From Telopea speciosissima (Eukaryota > Streptophyta > Magnoliopsida > Proteales > Proteaceae), in contig NC_057926.1 in assembly GCF_018873765.1 (NCBI RefSeq), forward strand, positions 48,909,043 to 48,973,042: a stretch of 64,000 bases of DNA, written 5' to 3'. The notes beneath the pieces were generated by a model. That model was given only the letters and a program-made list of their open reading frames with translations. It had not been told where the DNA came from and made no database searches. Every line of letters begins with the position of its first letter. The first letter of the stretch is position 1. The translations under genes were made by a program, and so were the position numbers. Below are positions 32,062 to 42,540 of this stretch, in pieces.

Positions 32062-33140
32062 CCTAACTTGGATGAACTACAATTTGGATCTTTCCCTTCC
32101 TCTTTTCAATAGCTAGTTAACATTACAAGTATGTTTAAGGAGGGGCGGACATAGAGAAATGGAACTCTATGTTTTTAGGGCTGAGTACCTCCATTTAATG
32201 GCTGTCTAACATGTTTATGTGAAAATTGAATGCTTTAAATTTTAAACTTGAGTGAACAAGAATCTGTAGGCACTCGTAATGTTGGAATTTTCAAAATTTT
32301 CAGCATTGGAGGGAAGAGGGTGATTGAAGACTAATGTTTCAATAACCAATAAATGTATTCACCATTCATATGCTATCAAATTTGACAAATGTCAAATCCA
32401 TTGTATTGGTCTCATCATCAATTTCTGATATGAAATTAAAAAATATATATAATCTCAGGTGATTGAGATTAAACTTTGAGCCTTTATCTTTGAAATGCCC
32501 GCCACCTGTGAACGATTAGGATAATGGGTCAAAAAAACCTAGATAGATATCCATAAGGCCGTAGTCAATCTTTCTTCATTCTTCCTTTCTCACTTTCTTC
32601 TTTGTTGGGTCTGAATAATCTTTTGCTAGATATACTAAGCTTCAATTCACCAACTGTAACCACACCCATCTTATTGAAAGGCATTCTAATCCATATCTGA
32701 TAGGAATTATTTTAGAAGGCATTCTAATCCATATCTTCTCTTTTCCCTACAAAAATGAAATGGTCCAAGTTCAACTGCATTTATGTTACAAAAAAAAAAT
32801 ATTGAAGAAATAATAAGAAGATGGAGCAAAGATTACACACACACACACAGAGGAGTGAGAGAAAAAAATCCCCCATTCTTCCTCTCGAAAATATGGGTGT
32901 CTATTTTCTTTCTTGTTCAAGAACTGATTCCTTCGAAAGAGATCAGTCCAATAGCAGTTGGTTAATAAAAACCCTGAGAGACTGTTGCAGATTTACAACG
33001 GAAAAAAAAATAACGACATCAATAGATCTCTGATTTTTTAAACTTGGTTACAACTTCTCTTTTTTCCTTTTGATTCTACAAATTCAATAGATCTTTGATT
33101 TTTAAAAGTTGTGTTCGTAAAAAAAAAATAACGACATTGC
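32062..33140. other. Intergenic stretch, no gene seen
   Basis: No gene recognised. A pair of direct repeats (AAAAATAACGACAT near 33008 and 33127, with CAATAGATCT.TGATTTTT near 33020 and 33087) sits at the right end. Confidence 0.45.
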
Positions 33141-33330
33141 CTGAAGTTACCTGAAGAAGCAGAGGGTGCCGTCGCCTGAAAACGTGTTCGTTGCTCCGTC
33201 GCCTGAAGTTGCAACGGCAAGAGTCAGGTTTGTCGTCGCCTTTAAACGCGTTTGTTGCTCCGTCGCCTGAAGTCGCAGCGGCAAGAAGAGGTGGGCTTCC
33301 GACGAAGTTGCAGCTCCTCGGTTGGGCCTC
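33141..33330. repeat. Imperfect tandem repeat, GC-rich
   Basis: A unit containing AACGTGTTCGTTGCTCCGTC / CGCCTGAAGTTGCAACGGCA recurs about 61 bases later with a few changes. It adjoins inverted repeat copy R1-3. Confidence 0.6.
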
Positions 33331-33354
33331 CGGGGGCAGCTTCTCCTCGGTTGG

Positions 33355-33476
33355 GCTTCATTTCTCAATGAGGGCAATAGAAGAGAGAGGCGATGAGATT
33401 AGGGTTGAAGATTCGATTTGAGTTAACCATGGGTCTAACATTGGTTTGGTAAACTTGACCAGGGTTAGACTTTGGG
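33355..33476 (-). repeat. Dispersed repeat R1, inverted partial copy 3
   Basis: Its reverse complement matches 28755-28860, including GTCTAACCC, CAAACCA, AACTCAAATCGAATCTTCAA and the CGCCTCTCTC block. Only the 5' portion of R1 is present. Confidence 0.7.
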
Positions 33477-33499
33477 TTGAGGTAACCATAGTCTTTTTT

Positions 33500-33651
33500 G
33501 TTTTATTTTTTTTTTGGGGGAATAGGGAGCTTTACATATATTTTGTATAGAGGGGGGGGGATTGAACCAGAGAGAGGATAAGGTACCAACCAGGAGACTC
33601 GAACTCGAGACCTCCTGGTGAGCATGGGCATGAAGCGCACCACGGCTCACC
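33500..33651 (-). mobile_element. tRNA-derived SINE, minus strand
   Basis: Read on the minus strand: GGTGAGCCGTGGTGCGCTTC, then the B-box-like GAGTTCGAGTCTCCTGG, TGGTACCTTATCCTC and GGTTCAATCCCC, ending in a run of A. This is the typical head and tail layout of a plant SINE. Family not assigned. Confidence 0.6.
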
Positions 33652-34225
33652 ATAGTTAGTTCATTATTTAAAGTAAGAGAATGATTTATGGCTGTTATAT
33701 TTAAGTCCGTCACGTGTCACACTCTGGAGGGAGAAATAACAAAAAATAATAGATCTCGAAATGGAGAGGAGTAATATGGGCTGGGCGGGGTTGTAGGGAA
33801 AGGTTAGGGTGAGCTTTTTTACCAAAAAAAAATAGGTAGGGTGACATTAGTGAGGGCTGGATTGGGGAATGACCGAATGGGGAGGACAGAAAGGGATAGG
33901 GTGGGGACCGCAATGGTTACCTTTTGGTGATCGCATAAGAAGAAGAAGAAGAAAGTGGTGGCCTTTTTTCTATTATTAAAAAACAATATAAAAATAAGGG
34001 TGTGTATTATTGGTGAGGGAGTATGGCCCTTGTGCGTGCATGGGGTCAATGAGAGGGTGTACAAATCATCATGAGGGTGAGATTTCTGCCTTTCATAGGG
34101 GGCGCAAGTACACTCACTCTCCTAGAAAACTTATTTTCATAAAATAAATAAGAAAGGAAAGAGATATGATGAGGTGATGAGGTGATGAGAATCAATTAAG
34201 ACTTAAAAGAGAGATAATTAGTAAG
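33652..34225. other. Intergenic stretch, no gene seen
   Basis: No coding feature. Short (GAA)n run near 33940. Confidence 0.4.
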
Positions 34226-34522
34226 AGTGTTAACTCATACTGCATACCATATACCAACATCGAAATCATACAATATCGTACCTAATACAGTTGGCATGAT
34301 GTCGGTATGAGATACCTATATCAAGTTGATATTCGATACGGTATAGGTATGGACAAAATGGTAAAAATGAAATATACCATACCAAATAGATATGATCTGG
34401 TATCGGTATGAAATACTATCGATTGGTATTCAATACGGTATTGATATGAGATAAACATATCTAGTGACTGTATCGGTACCGTATCAAATACTGGATACCA
34501 TACCATCTAACACCCTTTTAAT
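34226..34522. mobile_element. ATACGGTAT-rich TIR element (hAT-like, tentative)
   Basis: It starts near AAGAGTGTTAACTCATAC and ends near CATCTAACACCCTTTT, imperfect inverted termini of the AGGGTGTTA type. The interior is an unusual mosaic of TATCGGTAT, GATACGGTAT and ATACCATACC motifs on both strands. Related sequence occurs at about 58200-58360 and 59720-59950. No clear target duplication. Confidence 0.4.
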
Positions 34523-35685
34523 TTGATCATTTTACAAATAATAAGAAAGACAGAGAGAAGAATTCACTTTTTGGGGAGAAATAGAAACAAATTTTAAGTT
34601 AGTGGAGTATAAAATAGAACCTAAGTGCAACTTAAAATCAACATATCCAATTAATTCGGTCTATAATCTACTTATCACCAAACAATTTATAAGATTCAAT
34701 ATATATTTTTTTTTGGTAATCAGACTGTGGCAATGGCTGTTACGTTCTGGATATCATGTCGAAAAAAATAGAATAGGGGTTTGGCTTTATGGGACGTTGA
34801 TCTTGACTTGAGCGCGAAAGTCTACCTCATATCTTTAGAGATATTTTAGGAATTCAAAAGGCTCCTCTTTACTCCGTTACTTATAAAAACAAATTACATT
34901 AATTATACAAACAAATTACAATAATAGTTATCCATAACCATTTACCTTTTTCCTTAATTTCACTCTAACTTCCTCATTTCTCTTCATTACTCATAACTTG
35001 ACCACGTACTACCATTAACAATAACTACAACATTTAAACCCAATTATAATAACTAGAACATATAAAATCTTAAGTAACTACTCCCTCCATTACATGCATA
35101 ACACCCATCTCATTGTTCCTGTAATTAACAAAAGCTTCACATGGTTTTAAGTTTTAATTGAAGATTAATCTTATTTGTTTGATTAATATTTGCTTATCAA
35201 TTATCAAGCTGTGAAAAATAACATTAACGGATCTTGTGGTTTCTATGTCTAAAAACAAACCAATGTTTTTGTGCACAAAAAACTATTCTTTGACTTAGTA
35301 AAATAAAAAATTACATCCAAACCAACAGACCTTTTTGTGCACTTAATTGACTACCGTGCTGGTGCAGGTCTACACGATCGTTCTCTTGCCCAAAAATTAA
35401 GAATTTACTCTTTGCTGTCTTTGATAGAAGAGTCTAATTTAAAATTTTGGTCCGGTCGAGAATCTTTGATTAACAAAAAGCTGCCAATACACATGTGGAT
35501 CATAAAAACATCTGCAGTGGCAGACTTGTAGGGATGTAAAAGTAAGTTCTTAGCATAAATGTGAATTCTGACAAGTTTACAAATCCAGAAAAACGAATTT
35601 CCAATTGTGTAGAAAAATTGGTAGAAGGGTGATAAAGGAAAGTATGGAAATACGAATGACAAACGAGGGAAAATTATCTCTTGCA
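34523..35685. other. AT-rich intergenic stretch, no gene seen
   Basis: Very AT-rich sequence without recognisable protein or RNA features. Confidence 0.45.
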
Positions 35686-35830
35686 ATTTTCTACCCGGTT
35701 CATGTCCGTAAGCCCCTCTAATAGGGGGTACACCCCACCCGGGTAGATATGGGTCATGGGTGGTCATTTCCACCCCCTATGAGAGGAATTGCAAGAAATG
35801 GATGAGTAGGGAATTGTAGGGGATAAAGAT
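35686..35830. repeat. Palindromic MITE-like, family C (degenerate)
   Basis: The left end TTATCTCTTGCAATTTTCTA and the right segment AGAGGAATTGCAAGAAATGG are complementary. The centre contains GGGGTACACCCCACCCGGGT. The layout parallels the hairpins at 39507-39670 and 58511-58672. Confidence 0.45.
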
Positions 35831-36068
35831 CAAAAAATGAGGCAACTTTTTTTCACCCATGGTGAAATGGTGAAGGTGAAGGAAAAATTTCTTCGCCGAA
35901 AGGTCTGGAGATCTTGGGATGAAATTCGAGAATAATAAGGAAGGTATTATCGACTTTGCATAGTAGAAAATAGAGTATTTATGGTTTACCAAAAGAAAAA
36001 GTATTTATGACCCTACATATGTGTACTTTTCCTTTATCCATAATAAAGAAAAAGGAAAAAAAGATACT

Positions 36069-36232
36069 AACCGGTGTTATGCCTTGGTGTGCATCTATGC
36101 CCAGACACAGCCCAACACGAAAGATCGATGCACCCTTAGACCTTTCTGCCTCTTTAGAGGGTGCGCCAATCTTTTTCCGTTAGGTTGTGTCTGGGCGTAG
36201 GTACACGACGCGTCCAACGACCCGTTAGTGTT
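36069..36232. repeat. Palindromic MITE-like hairpin
   Basis: GCCCAGACACAGCCCAACACG, preceded by GGTGTTATGCC, pairs with CGTTAGGTTGTGTCTGGGCG and an outer CCCGTTAGTGTTCC. GATCGATGCACCCT in the centre pairs with AGGGTGCGCCAATC. Arms are about 70 bp with short unpaired loops. Confidence 0.6.
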
Positions 36233-36280
36233 CCTCTTCCCTAAAAAAAACTTTCTCTAAATAAAAATTGGGAAGTAGTT

Positions 36281-36428
36281 TTCTGTCCTGAGTGTGGCCT
36301 ATGCTAGCACTCCCATGTTTTCATCTCTCTCCTCCTCAAAACAGGGGAGCATATGTGTTTTTTCATATGGGGAGGGAGAGATAGACTCATGAGAGTGCTG
36401 TCGTAGGCCACACTCCTCGACTGAGTTC
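36281..36428. repeat. Palindromic MITE-like hairpin, family B
   Basis: GAGTGTGGCCTATGCTAGCA pairs with TGCTGTCGTAGGCCACACTC. CATCTCTCTCCTCC pairs with GGAGGGAGAGATAG. A degenerate relative lies at about 38640-38770. Confidence 0.65.
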
Positions 36429-36766
36429 TTTTTTTTCATAAAAATTCTGACTTGAGTAAAAAATTTGCAATTGTAATACACAAGACAATGTTATATTTGG
36501 AGCAATTGGGTGGGTGATGGTAGTACGGATACAACTTAATTATAATCCTAAACTTAGCATGTCGTTAATCAAGTAGGTCTGGTCCCTAACAAAATTCAAT
36601 GACTTGTGGCTTCAATGTTGTTGTGCCTGGCTTAGCATGACGTTAACCACTCTTGCAACTATGCTAGTCCTATCCCTTCAGTTTCTCTTCTTCTTAGGTT
36701 CAGCACCCCTTTCTCCTTCAATTGTTGAGCAACCCAGATTGTCCGATGAAGAGGCCTATTCTTTGT

Positions 36767-36931
36767 ATCTTCTATGGCACGTTGTCCTGTCTTGCCTATG
36801 CTGCGTAGACACAGTGTCGTGCACAATGACTGCCTTACCCCCACTAGCGCAAGGCGCTCGTGCAGGGGTAAGACGGTCAATGCACGCCGCCTTGTGTTTG
36901 CGCAAGACAGGCAGCCTGTGCCGTAGAAGAT
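36767..36931. repeat. Palindrome, hairpin family A
   Basis: The 165-bp sequence folds on itself around AGCGCAAGGCGCT. ATCTTCTATGGCAC at the left end pairs with GTGCCGTAGAAGAT at the right end, and CAATGACTGCCTTACCCC pairs with GGGGTAAGACGGTCAATG. Arms are about 75-80 bp with some mismatches. Confidence 0.7.
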
Positions 36932-37187
36932 CTGGATCCTTGTTTGAGAGCACTATCTACACTTTGTTAATAGATACATAATTTGTCAAAACATTAAGGA
37001 GGGCCAGGATTAAATCATCGAATGTATGAGCGCAAAGAACTGAATTTGAAGCTTTGTTGGCATTGAGAAGAAGTGAAAGAAGAGGCCAATGTCGCACGGT
37101 AACACTTGGATTCTTTATCATCTCCACAATGCTCTTGTTACTACACCACACTTACTTGATGTTGTATCACTCCCTTGTGCAGGTTAC

Positions 37188-37635
37188 GGAGGAGTGAATT
37201 GATTTAGATTGAAAATACTAAAAATGGGCAGTCCTATTTTTTATTTTATTTTAATGAAAGGCATGCCTAAATTAACCATTTGAGAAGTGGTGAGGAAAGA
37301 CAAATAAAAAATCCTCTACAGTGCACCGATCTAGTGGTGCGGCCTTGCGAGTTCGACACGTGGATGTTACAACATCCAATAGTGCGAGCTCGATTGCACT
37401 TTTTTTTTTCTTCTCGAGCTTGGCACCGTTGGATATTGTCGTATCTACGTGTCGAGCTTCACAAGGCCACACCGCCAAATTAATGCATTACTAAGGATTT
37501 TTTTTCGAAGAAAAACTTGCATAGCATAGGGCTATAGGGCTCATATCAAGAATAAAAATAGCATTAATTTGAGAATAAAGATCCATGTAACAGACCCCAT
37601 TTAATACGATAAAATTTTATTATTATTGTTGTTGA
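37188..37635 (+). pseudogene. RTE LINE 3' fragment interrupted by a hairpin element
   Basis: GGAGGAGTGAATTGATTTAG and GAGAAGTGGTGAGGAAAGAC, then AAAGATCCATGTAACAGACC and a terminal (TTG)n-like tail, parallel the RTE end at 16490-16690. About 200 bases of unrelated palindromic DNA (37307-37505) sit in the middle. Confidence 0.7.
37307..37505. mobile_element. MITE-like hairpin inside an RTE fragment
   Basis: The ends AAAAAATCCT and AGGATTTTTTT are inverted. GGTGCGGCCTTGCGAGTTCG and ACACGTGGATGTTAC pair with the right-hand GTATCTACGTGTCGAGCTTC and ACAAGGCCACACC. The arms reach almost to the centre, where a T run sits. It interrupts the RTE reading between GAGGAAAGACA and the terminal block. Confidence 0.6.
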
Positions 37636-38639
37636 AAAGGACAATCAAACAACCATGTGTGAGCATCTATGTTGGGTTCAGCCGTTCAGGCGGCTCAGGT
37701 GCAATAATTTCCACAGATTTTTCTACTCTACCCTTATTCATTGTCAATAGCCTCGCTAGCAAAAACAAAGTTTTCGTCAATGTTGAAACGGAGTAAGTTC
37801 GGTAGACAGAGCAAAAGCTGCCAATATACATGTGGATGTAAGTTTCTTTTGGCCAAATTTGATAAGAAGGTGATAAAAGGAAACTCAGAATGAAAATTTT
37901 CATCAATGTGGTAGAAACGGATTTAAGTGTTAAGTTCTATATAGGGTCACACTCTGGCAGACAGAGCAAAAAGCTGCCAATATACATGTGGATGTAAGTG
38001 TATGTTCGTTTCTTTCATATTAATGTATGGTTTGGCCAAAATTGATAAGAACGTGATAAAGGGAAACTAAGAAAGCAAATTCTTTTAGGTAGAAATATGA
38101 TACACAATACGTTATGAATTTATATTCGTTTGGAGCACCGTTTGTTAGATCACAATATAGGTGGGGTGAGAAAATATTGATGTGACATTTTAAAATTTTA
38201 TCATAAATTTTTTTTTTTAGTTTGATGTGATAAATTATCAAAAGCTCGGTAAACAACATTAAATGTTTTATCGGAATGATGTGACATTTGAAAATTTTAC
38301 CTTTATTCTATCTAAAGGTCTAAAAAAATATAAGATTTTGGTTACCTCACCATTATTTTGTAGCCCAATACACTGTGGGACCCACTCCTTCAACAATCCC
38401 ATACCATCCTCTTTGTCAAACATAATAGGACCTTAAGGAAAGTAGTTTTATGGTCGGAGCACGCCCATGTGTCTATCGAGTTCAGTTACTTTGTACATAC
38501 GTGTATGTGCACATCCATGTGAGAGGCAACGATATAACCCATTTTGCTATTTACAAGGGGAGGAGAAGTATTTATGAAACAAAAAGGATATGTGGGTGCC
38601 TCTAAGATGTACATTCACCCGCACGAACTTGCATATATA
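37636..38639. other. Intergenic stretch, no gene seen
   Basis: It contains an internal imperfect duplication: GCAAA(A)GCTGCCAATATACATGTGGATGTAAG appears near 37809 and 37968, followed by similar AAAATTGATAAGAA.GTGATAAA. A related CTGCCAATACACATGTGGAT lies at about 35481. No coding capacity. Confidence 0.5.
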
Positions 38640-38888
38640 TGATCCATTCTTATGTCTATCTATCTCTCCCTCAAAACAAGGGGGTATAGATGTCTTTTCA
38701 TATGAAAGAGAGAGTTAAAATAATGGGAATGTTGGCCTACGCCACAATCTCTAAGAGAGTTCCATGTCCATCTCTCTCTTCCCGCTCTTATGTGATACCT
38801 CATCCCAATCCTCCATTGGTGTTGTCTATTAGTTTCCTACGTAGGTAGTATACGTATACCTCCCCCTACTATTATAAAATAAGGGTGC

Positions 38889-39022
38889 TGTTCTCTGGGC
38901 CACAGTGCAAACTATGCCAAGGCATATGGGGGTAGGCGCAATGACCACCCTACCTCCTGCTCAGGCTATCCATGTGCCTGACCTCAGGCTGCACTACAAC
39001 ACAGAGAACATTCTCCTTATAA
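38889..39022. repeat. Palindrome, hairpin family A (degenerate)
   Basis: GCTGTTCTCTGGG at the left pairs imperfectly with CACAGAGAACATTC at the right. The centre carries GCGCAATGACCACCCTACC, the family core. Confidence 0.5.
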
Positions 39023-39506
39023 AATAGGATAGAATTCCACTGGCTTTACAAACTTACCCATGTTGCTCTTTCTTTGATCCACCGGCCATCACCATACCAA
39101 ACGAGATCTAAATCTTTCCCTGCAGGGTACCCACCACTGTCAGATGGATAAGGATACAGAACATCACAGAGACCAATCTACCATTCGAAAAGCTTCCGAC
39201 AGAGAACTTTTCTGCTTTGCCAAAAAAAAACAAAAAAAGACGCAGAACTTTTCTCCAATGTCTGTTTCAATCATATCAGTTTCTTTCACATTAAAAGGAC
39301 TCATTGCGACCGATATAACTTGGGAGAGTTGTAAGATTATACACCTAACACCTCCACCCACCTAAGGGTGTCAAAATGCAACTGTGCCATTTATGATCAA
39401 ACCGAATCTTGTCACAGAGAAATTAATCGATTTTAATTTCATCGGTTCTCTTTTTTTGTTCGGTTTTGATTTACATAAAAAAATTGACGGTTCTAAATCG
39501 GATCTT

Positions 39507-39670
39507 TATCACCTCCAGTTTGCTGACCGGCCCAGTTTCCCAGTTCTTCTAACAAAGGGGGGTTGAAATGACTTCTCTACCCATGCCCAAACATCCTGCC
39601 CGGGTGGGGTCCACCATCCCCCAATTAGAGGAACTGGGGAACTGGGCCGGTCAGCAAACTGGAGGTGATA
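39507..39670. mobile_element. MITE with ~45-bp terminal inverted repeats, family C
   Basis: TATCACCTCCAGTTTGCTGA followed by CCGGCCCAGTTTCCCAGTTC pairs almost perfectly with GAACTGGGGAACTGGGCCGG followed by TCAGCAAACTGGAGGTGATA. The centre contains CCCGGGTGGGGTCCACC. 164 bp; a degenerate relative is at 58511-58672. Confidence 0.8.
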
Positions 39671-39811
39671 ATTTTCCTTCTAAATCACATGAAAATCGAA
39701 AAAATGGACCGAATAGAAACTGCTAAAATCGGACAAAATAGACTCAAATTTCTATATTGTCTCATGTTCAAGCAAAGGCTGATTCTGCGTTTCTAAGGGA
39801 CTGTATTTCTA

Positions 39812-40076
39812 GGATTGAGCTTGTTTGTGTCATGGGGTTGAGCGGTCATTGTGTTGCACTCAACTCCTAGACCGCCATGTGGATTTCATGCCGATCCAAT
39901 GATTGATAGACAAGCTCCTCAACAACTTGGTATTTTTGAATTTTTAACGACAATTTTTGAATTTTGAATTCAACTCATCTACCAACATTGGATTAGCATG
40001 GAATCCCACATGGCGGCCTTGGAGTTGAGCGCAACACGATGGCCACTCAACCCCGAGTCAAAGACAAGCTCGATCC
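39812..40076. mobile_element. Mutator-like MITE (long TIRs, 9-bp TSD)
   Basis: Arms of about 100 bp start GGATTGAGCTTG on the left and, in complement, GGATCGAGCTTG on the right. They continue with matching GGGGTTGAG, TTGCACTCAACTCC and CGCCATGTGG blocks, at roughly 80% identity. GTATTTCTA (39803-39811) and ATATTTCTA (40077-40085) flank it, a 9-bp duplication with one mismatch, the signature length for Mutator-superfamily elements. No transposase. Confidence 0.75.
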
Positions 40077-40672
40077 ATATTTCTATGGTGGTTTTTTATG
40101 ATGTTAGAATGTATTATTCGAGAATCCGCAATATATATTTAGATGGTAAACTTTAATTATTCCAAACTTATTTGTTCATGCTCTCAAATTAGGTGTAAAA
40201 GGAATCAATTCAAGAGTTTAAAGATGAAACGATTATGAACAAACACTACAAATCTCATGTAAATCAAAATTAAACACATTACAAATCGGAATTACACCAG
40301 TTTTCAAAATCGACACTACAAACCGTATAACAAAAAGCAAATAGAAACCGATAAAATCTAACCGAATGTAAAATGATTATGATTTTGACTGAATCTTATC
40401 CTATTATTAGCAGAACCAGAACCAGATTGAATAACCAGAGCATGATCCATTGACACCCTTGGACCTACCTACCCCCACCAAAAAAAAGAAGGAGAAAAAG
40501 TACTTTGATTACGACCTTGTTAATTAATTCATATTATTGATCAAAAGGAAAGGCAAGCAAAACGATACGTGGCTGATCATATGACCACATATCTGTATGA
40601 TATCATGTACATATTTAATTATACTCTTAAAGACAAGCTTAATTATACTTAAAACATAAGCACAAAACTACT

Positions 40673-42409
40673 TCAAAGGCGAGACATGGCGAGTACAGCT
40701 TCCTCCATTGGTTGCAGAACTGTATATTGAGACCTCTGGTTCCTGTTTTGAGGGGTTCTCTGTATTATTTTGGTCACTGAAACAGAAAAGCTCTTAGCCA
40801 AAGCTCTCAACTGAAACTTCTGAATCTTCCCTGTAGCTGTCTTTGGAAGCTCATCAATGATCACAACCTTCTTAGGAACCATGAAACCTGGTAAATTCTT
40901 TCTACAAAATGAGATAATTTCTTCTTCTTTCACTACTTCTCCCTTTTCTCCTTTCTTGAGTGTTATGAAAGCACAAGGGGTTTCTCCCCAGTGTGAATGT
41001 GGCATTGCAACAACTGCAGCTTCCAATACTCTTGGATGCTTATATAGAAGAGATTCCACTTCAACGCTGCTGATGTTTTCACCACCAGAGATAATCACAT
41101 CCTTTGATCTGTCCTTGATTTCTAAATACCCATCTGGGTGAATCACACCCATATCACCTGTGAGAAACCATCCATCTTTGAAGGCCTTAGCAGTTGCTTT
41201 TGGATCTTTAAAGTAACCTTTCATGATACTGCTTCCACGAAGAACAATCTCTCCCACAGATTTTCCATCTCTTGGAACACTAGCCATGGTTTCCAAATTC
41301 TTCACATCTACATCAGCTAAAGTGAGAACACTGATGCCTTGCCGGGCTTTCAGCTTTGCCTGTTCTTGATGTGGTAGTTGATCCCACCGAGCTTGCCATT
41401 CACACACTAACGCCGGGCCGGTGGCCTCCGTCAACCCATAAGCGTGTGTCACAAGAAACCCTAGTTTTTCAATCTTTTCCAGCAGTGATGCTGGTGGTGG
41501 TGCGCCACCGGTGAGTATCTCCACCGGAGAGGCAAGCCATCTGCGCTCCGTCAAGCTTGCCTCTAAAAGAATGTTGAACACAATTGGCGCACAACACATG
41601 TGCGTCACCTTGTGTTCAACAATCGCCTGATACATGTCGGTGGCACATGTGTTGCGAATGCAAACATTCGTGCCGCCGCGGGCGGCAATACCCCATGTGA
41701 ATGTCCATCCATTGCAGTGGAACATGGGGAGTGACCATAGGTACACTGGTTCACTCCCCATTTTCCATTGTAGTAGAAGACTCATGGTACTCAGAAAAGT
41801 ACCTCTGTGGCTATACACAACTCCTTTAGGTTCCGATGTCGTGCCGGACGTGTAATTCAATGTGATGGGATCCCATTCATCGTCGAGCATGTATGGAGCA
41901 TATCGGTGATCACCTTTGTAGACTAGTTCTTCATATTCCAACTCTCCTAAACGAATTCCGGTCGGCGAATCGATGTCATCGATGACAACTACTAATGGCA
42001 TAGAGTTGGAAGCAAGTAGCTCAAGTGCATCACTTGCCAATGGCACATATTGGTAATCAACAAAGAAAACCTTAGCACCGGAATGCTTAAGAATGGTGGC
42101 AATATTCTTTGCATCTAGCCTTGTGTTTATGGTGTTAAGAACAGCTCCAGCCATGGGGACAGCAAAATGCATCTCATAAAGGGCTGGAATGTTTGGTGCT
42201 AGCACTGAAACAACATCATTCTTGACGATGTTAAGCGACCGGAGAGAACACGCGAGGCGAAGACAACGCTCGTATGTCTCTCTCCATATGAACTTGGTTC
42301 CACCATAGATGATAGAGGTATGGTTTCCATACATGGAAGCTGCTCTAGGGAGGAAGGTGATAGGACTAAGTGGTACATAGTTGGCATCACACTTGGGTAG
42401 CAAATCCAT
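40673..42409 (-). CDS. AAE11: Peroxisomal acyl-activating enzyme (butyrate-CoA ligase AAE11-like)
   Basis: Adenylates a short- or medium-chain carboxylic acid with ATP and transfers it to CoA. This clade includes butyrate, benzoate and isobutyrate CoA ligases; the substrate cannot be told from sequence. It is 578 residues, a single exon and full family length. Motifs: P-loop TSGTTSEPKG (187-196), YGLTE (324-328), GWFLTGD (413-419), IKDRSKDVIISGGENISS (431-448), and the C-terminal catalytic lysine in LPKTATGKIQ (K528). The C-terminal SRL is a peroxisomal PTS1 signal. The N-terminus DANYVPLSPITFLPRA is typical of AAE1/AAE11. The start is the first ATG after the TATA-led leader. The frame is intact, with no sign of decay. 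It stands alone, with repeats on both sides. Confidence 0.93.
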   Translation of the reverse strand: MDLLPKCDANYVPLSPITFLPRAASMYGNHTSIIYGGTKFIWRETYERCLRLACSLRSLNIVKNDVVSVLAPNIPALYEMHFAVPMAGAVLNTINTRLDAKNIATILKHSGAKVFFVDYQYVPLASDALELLASNSMPLVVVIDDIDSPTGIRLGELEYEELVYKGDHRYAPYMLDDEWDPITLNYTSGTTSEPKGVVYSHRGTFLSTMSLLLQWKMGSEPVYLWSLPMFHCNGWTFTWGIAARGGTNVCIRNTCATDMYQAIVEHKVTHMCCAPIVFNILLEASLTERRWLASPVEILTGGAPPPASLLEKIEKLGFLVTHAYGLTEATGPALVCEWQARWDQLPHQEQAKLKARQGISVLTLADVDVKNLETMASVPRDGKSVGEIVLRGSSIMKGYFKDPKATAKAFKDGWFLTGDMGVIHPDGYLEIKDRSKDVIISGGENISSVEVESLLYKHPRVLEAAVVAMPHSHWGETPCAFITLKKGEKGEVVKEEEIISFCRKNLPGFMVPKKVVIIDELPKTATGKIQKFQLRALAKSFSVSVTKIIQRTPQNRNQRSQYTVLQPMEEAVLAMSRL

Positions 42410-42422
42410 GTCAGGCTAGAAG

Positions 42423-42460
42423 TAAGGAAGAAGAAGAAGAAGAAGAAGAAGAAGAAGAGG
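42423..42460. repeat. (GAA)n microsatellite in the AAE leader
   Basis: Nine to ten GAA units with one GAG interruption, transcribed as (UUC)n in the AAE 5' UTR. Confidence 0.85.
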
Positions 42461-42540
42461 AAGAACAAGATGGGTAATGTGTGTTGTGTTTCAGGTTTCC
42501 TTGGGTGGAAATGATGAGGGGAGTTGGAGAATGAAAGGGG

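Larger units (their letters stand above)
39364..40462. mobile_element. AGGGTGTCAA-terminated element with nested MITEs (tentative)
   Basis: The left end AAGGGTGTCAAAATG and the right end CATTGACACCCTTGG are inverted. The interior holds AACCGAATC/GGTTTTGATT-like segments, common in plant hAT-type non-autonomous repeats. Two younger elements (39507-39670 and 39812-40076) lie inside. A convincing 8-bp target duplication was not found. Confidence 0.4.

Noticed and set aside
41634..41855. Plus-strand frames inside the AAE gene
   Set aside because: They are antisense shadows of the 578-codon gene and have no independent support.
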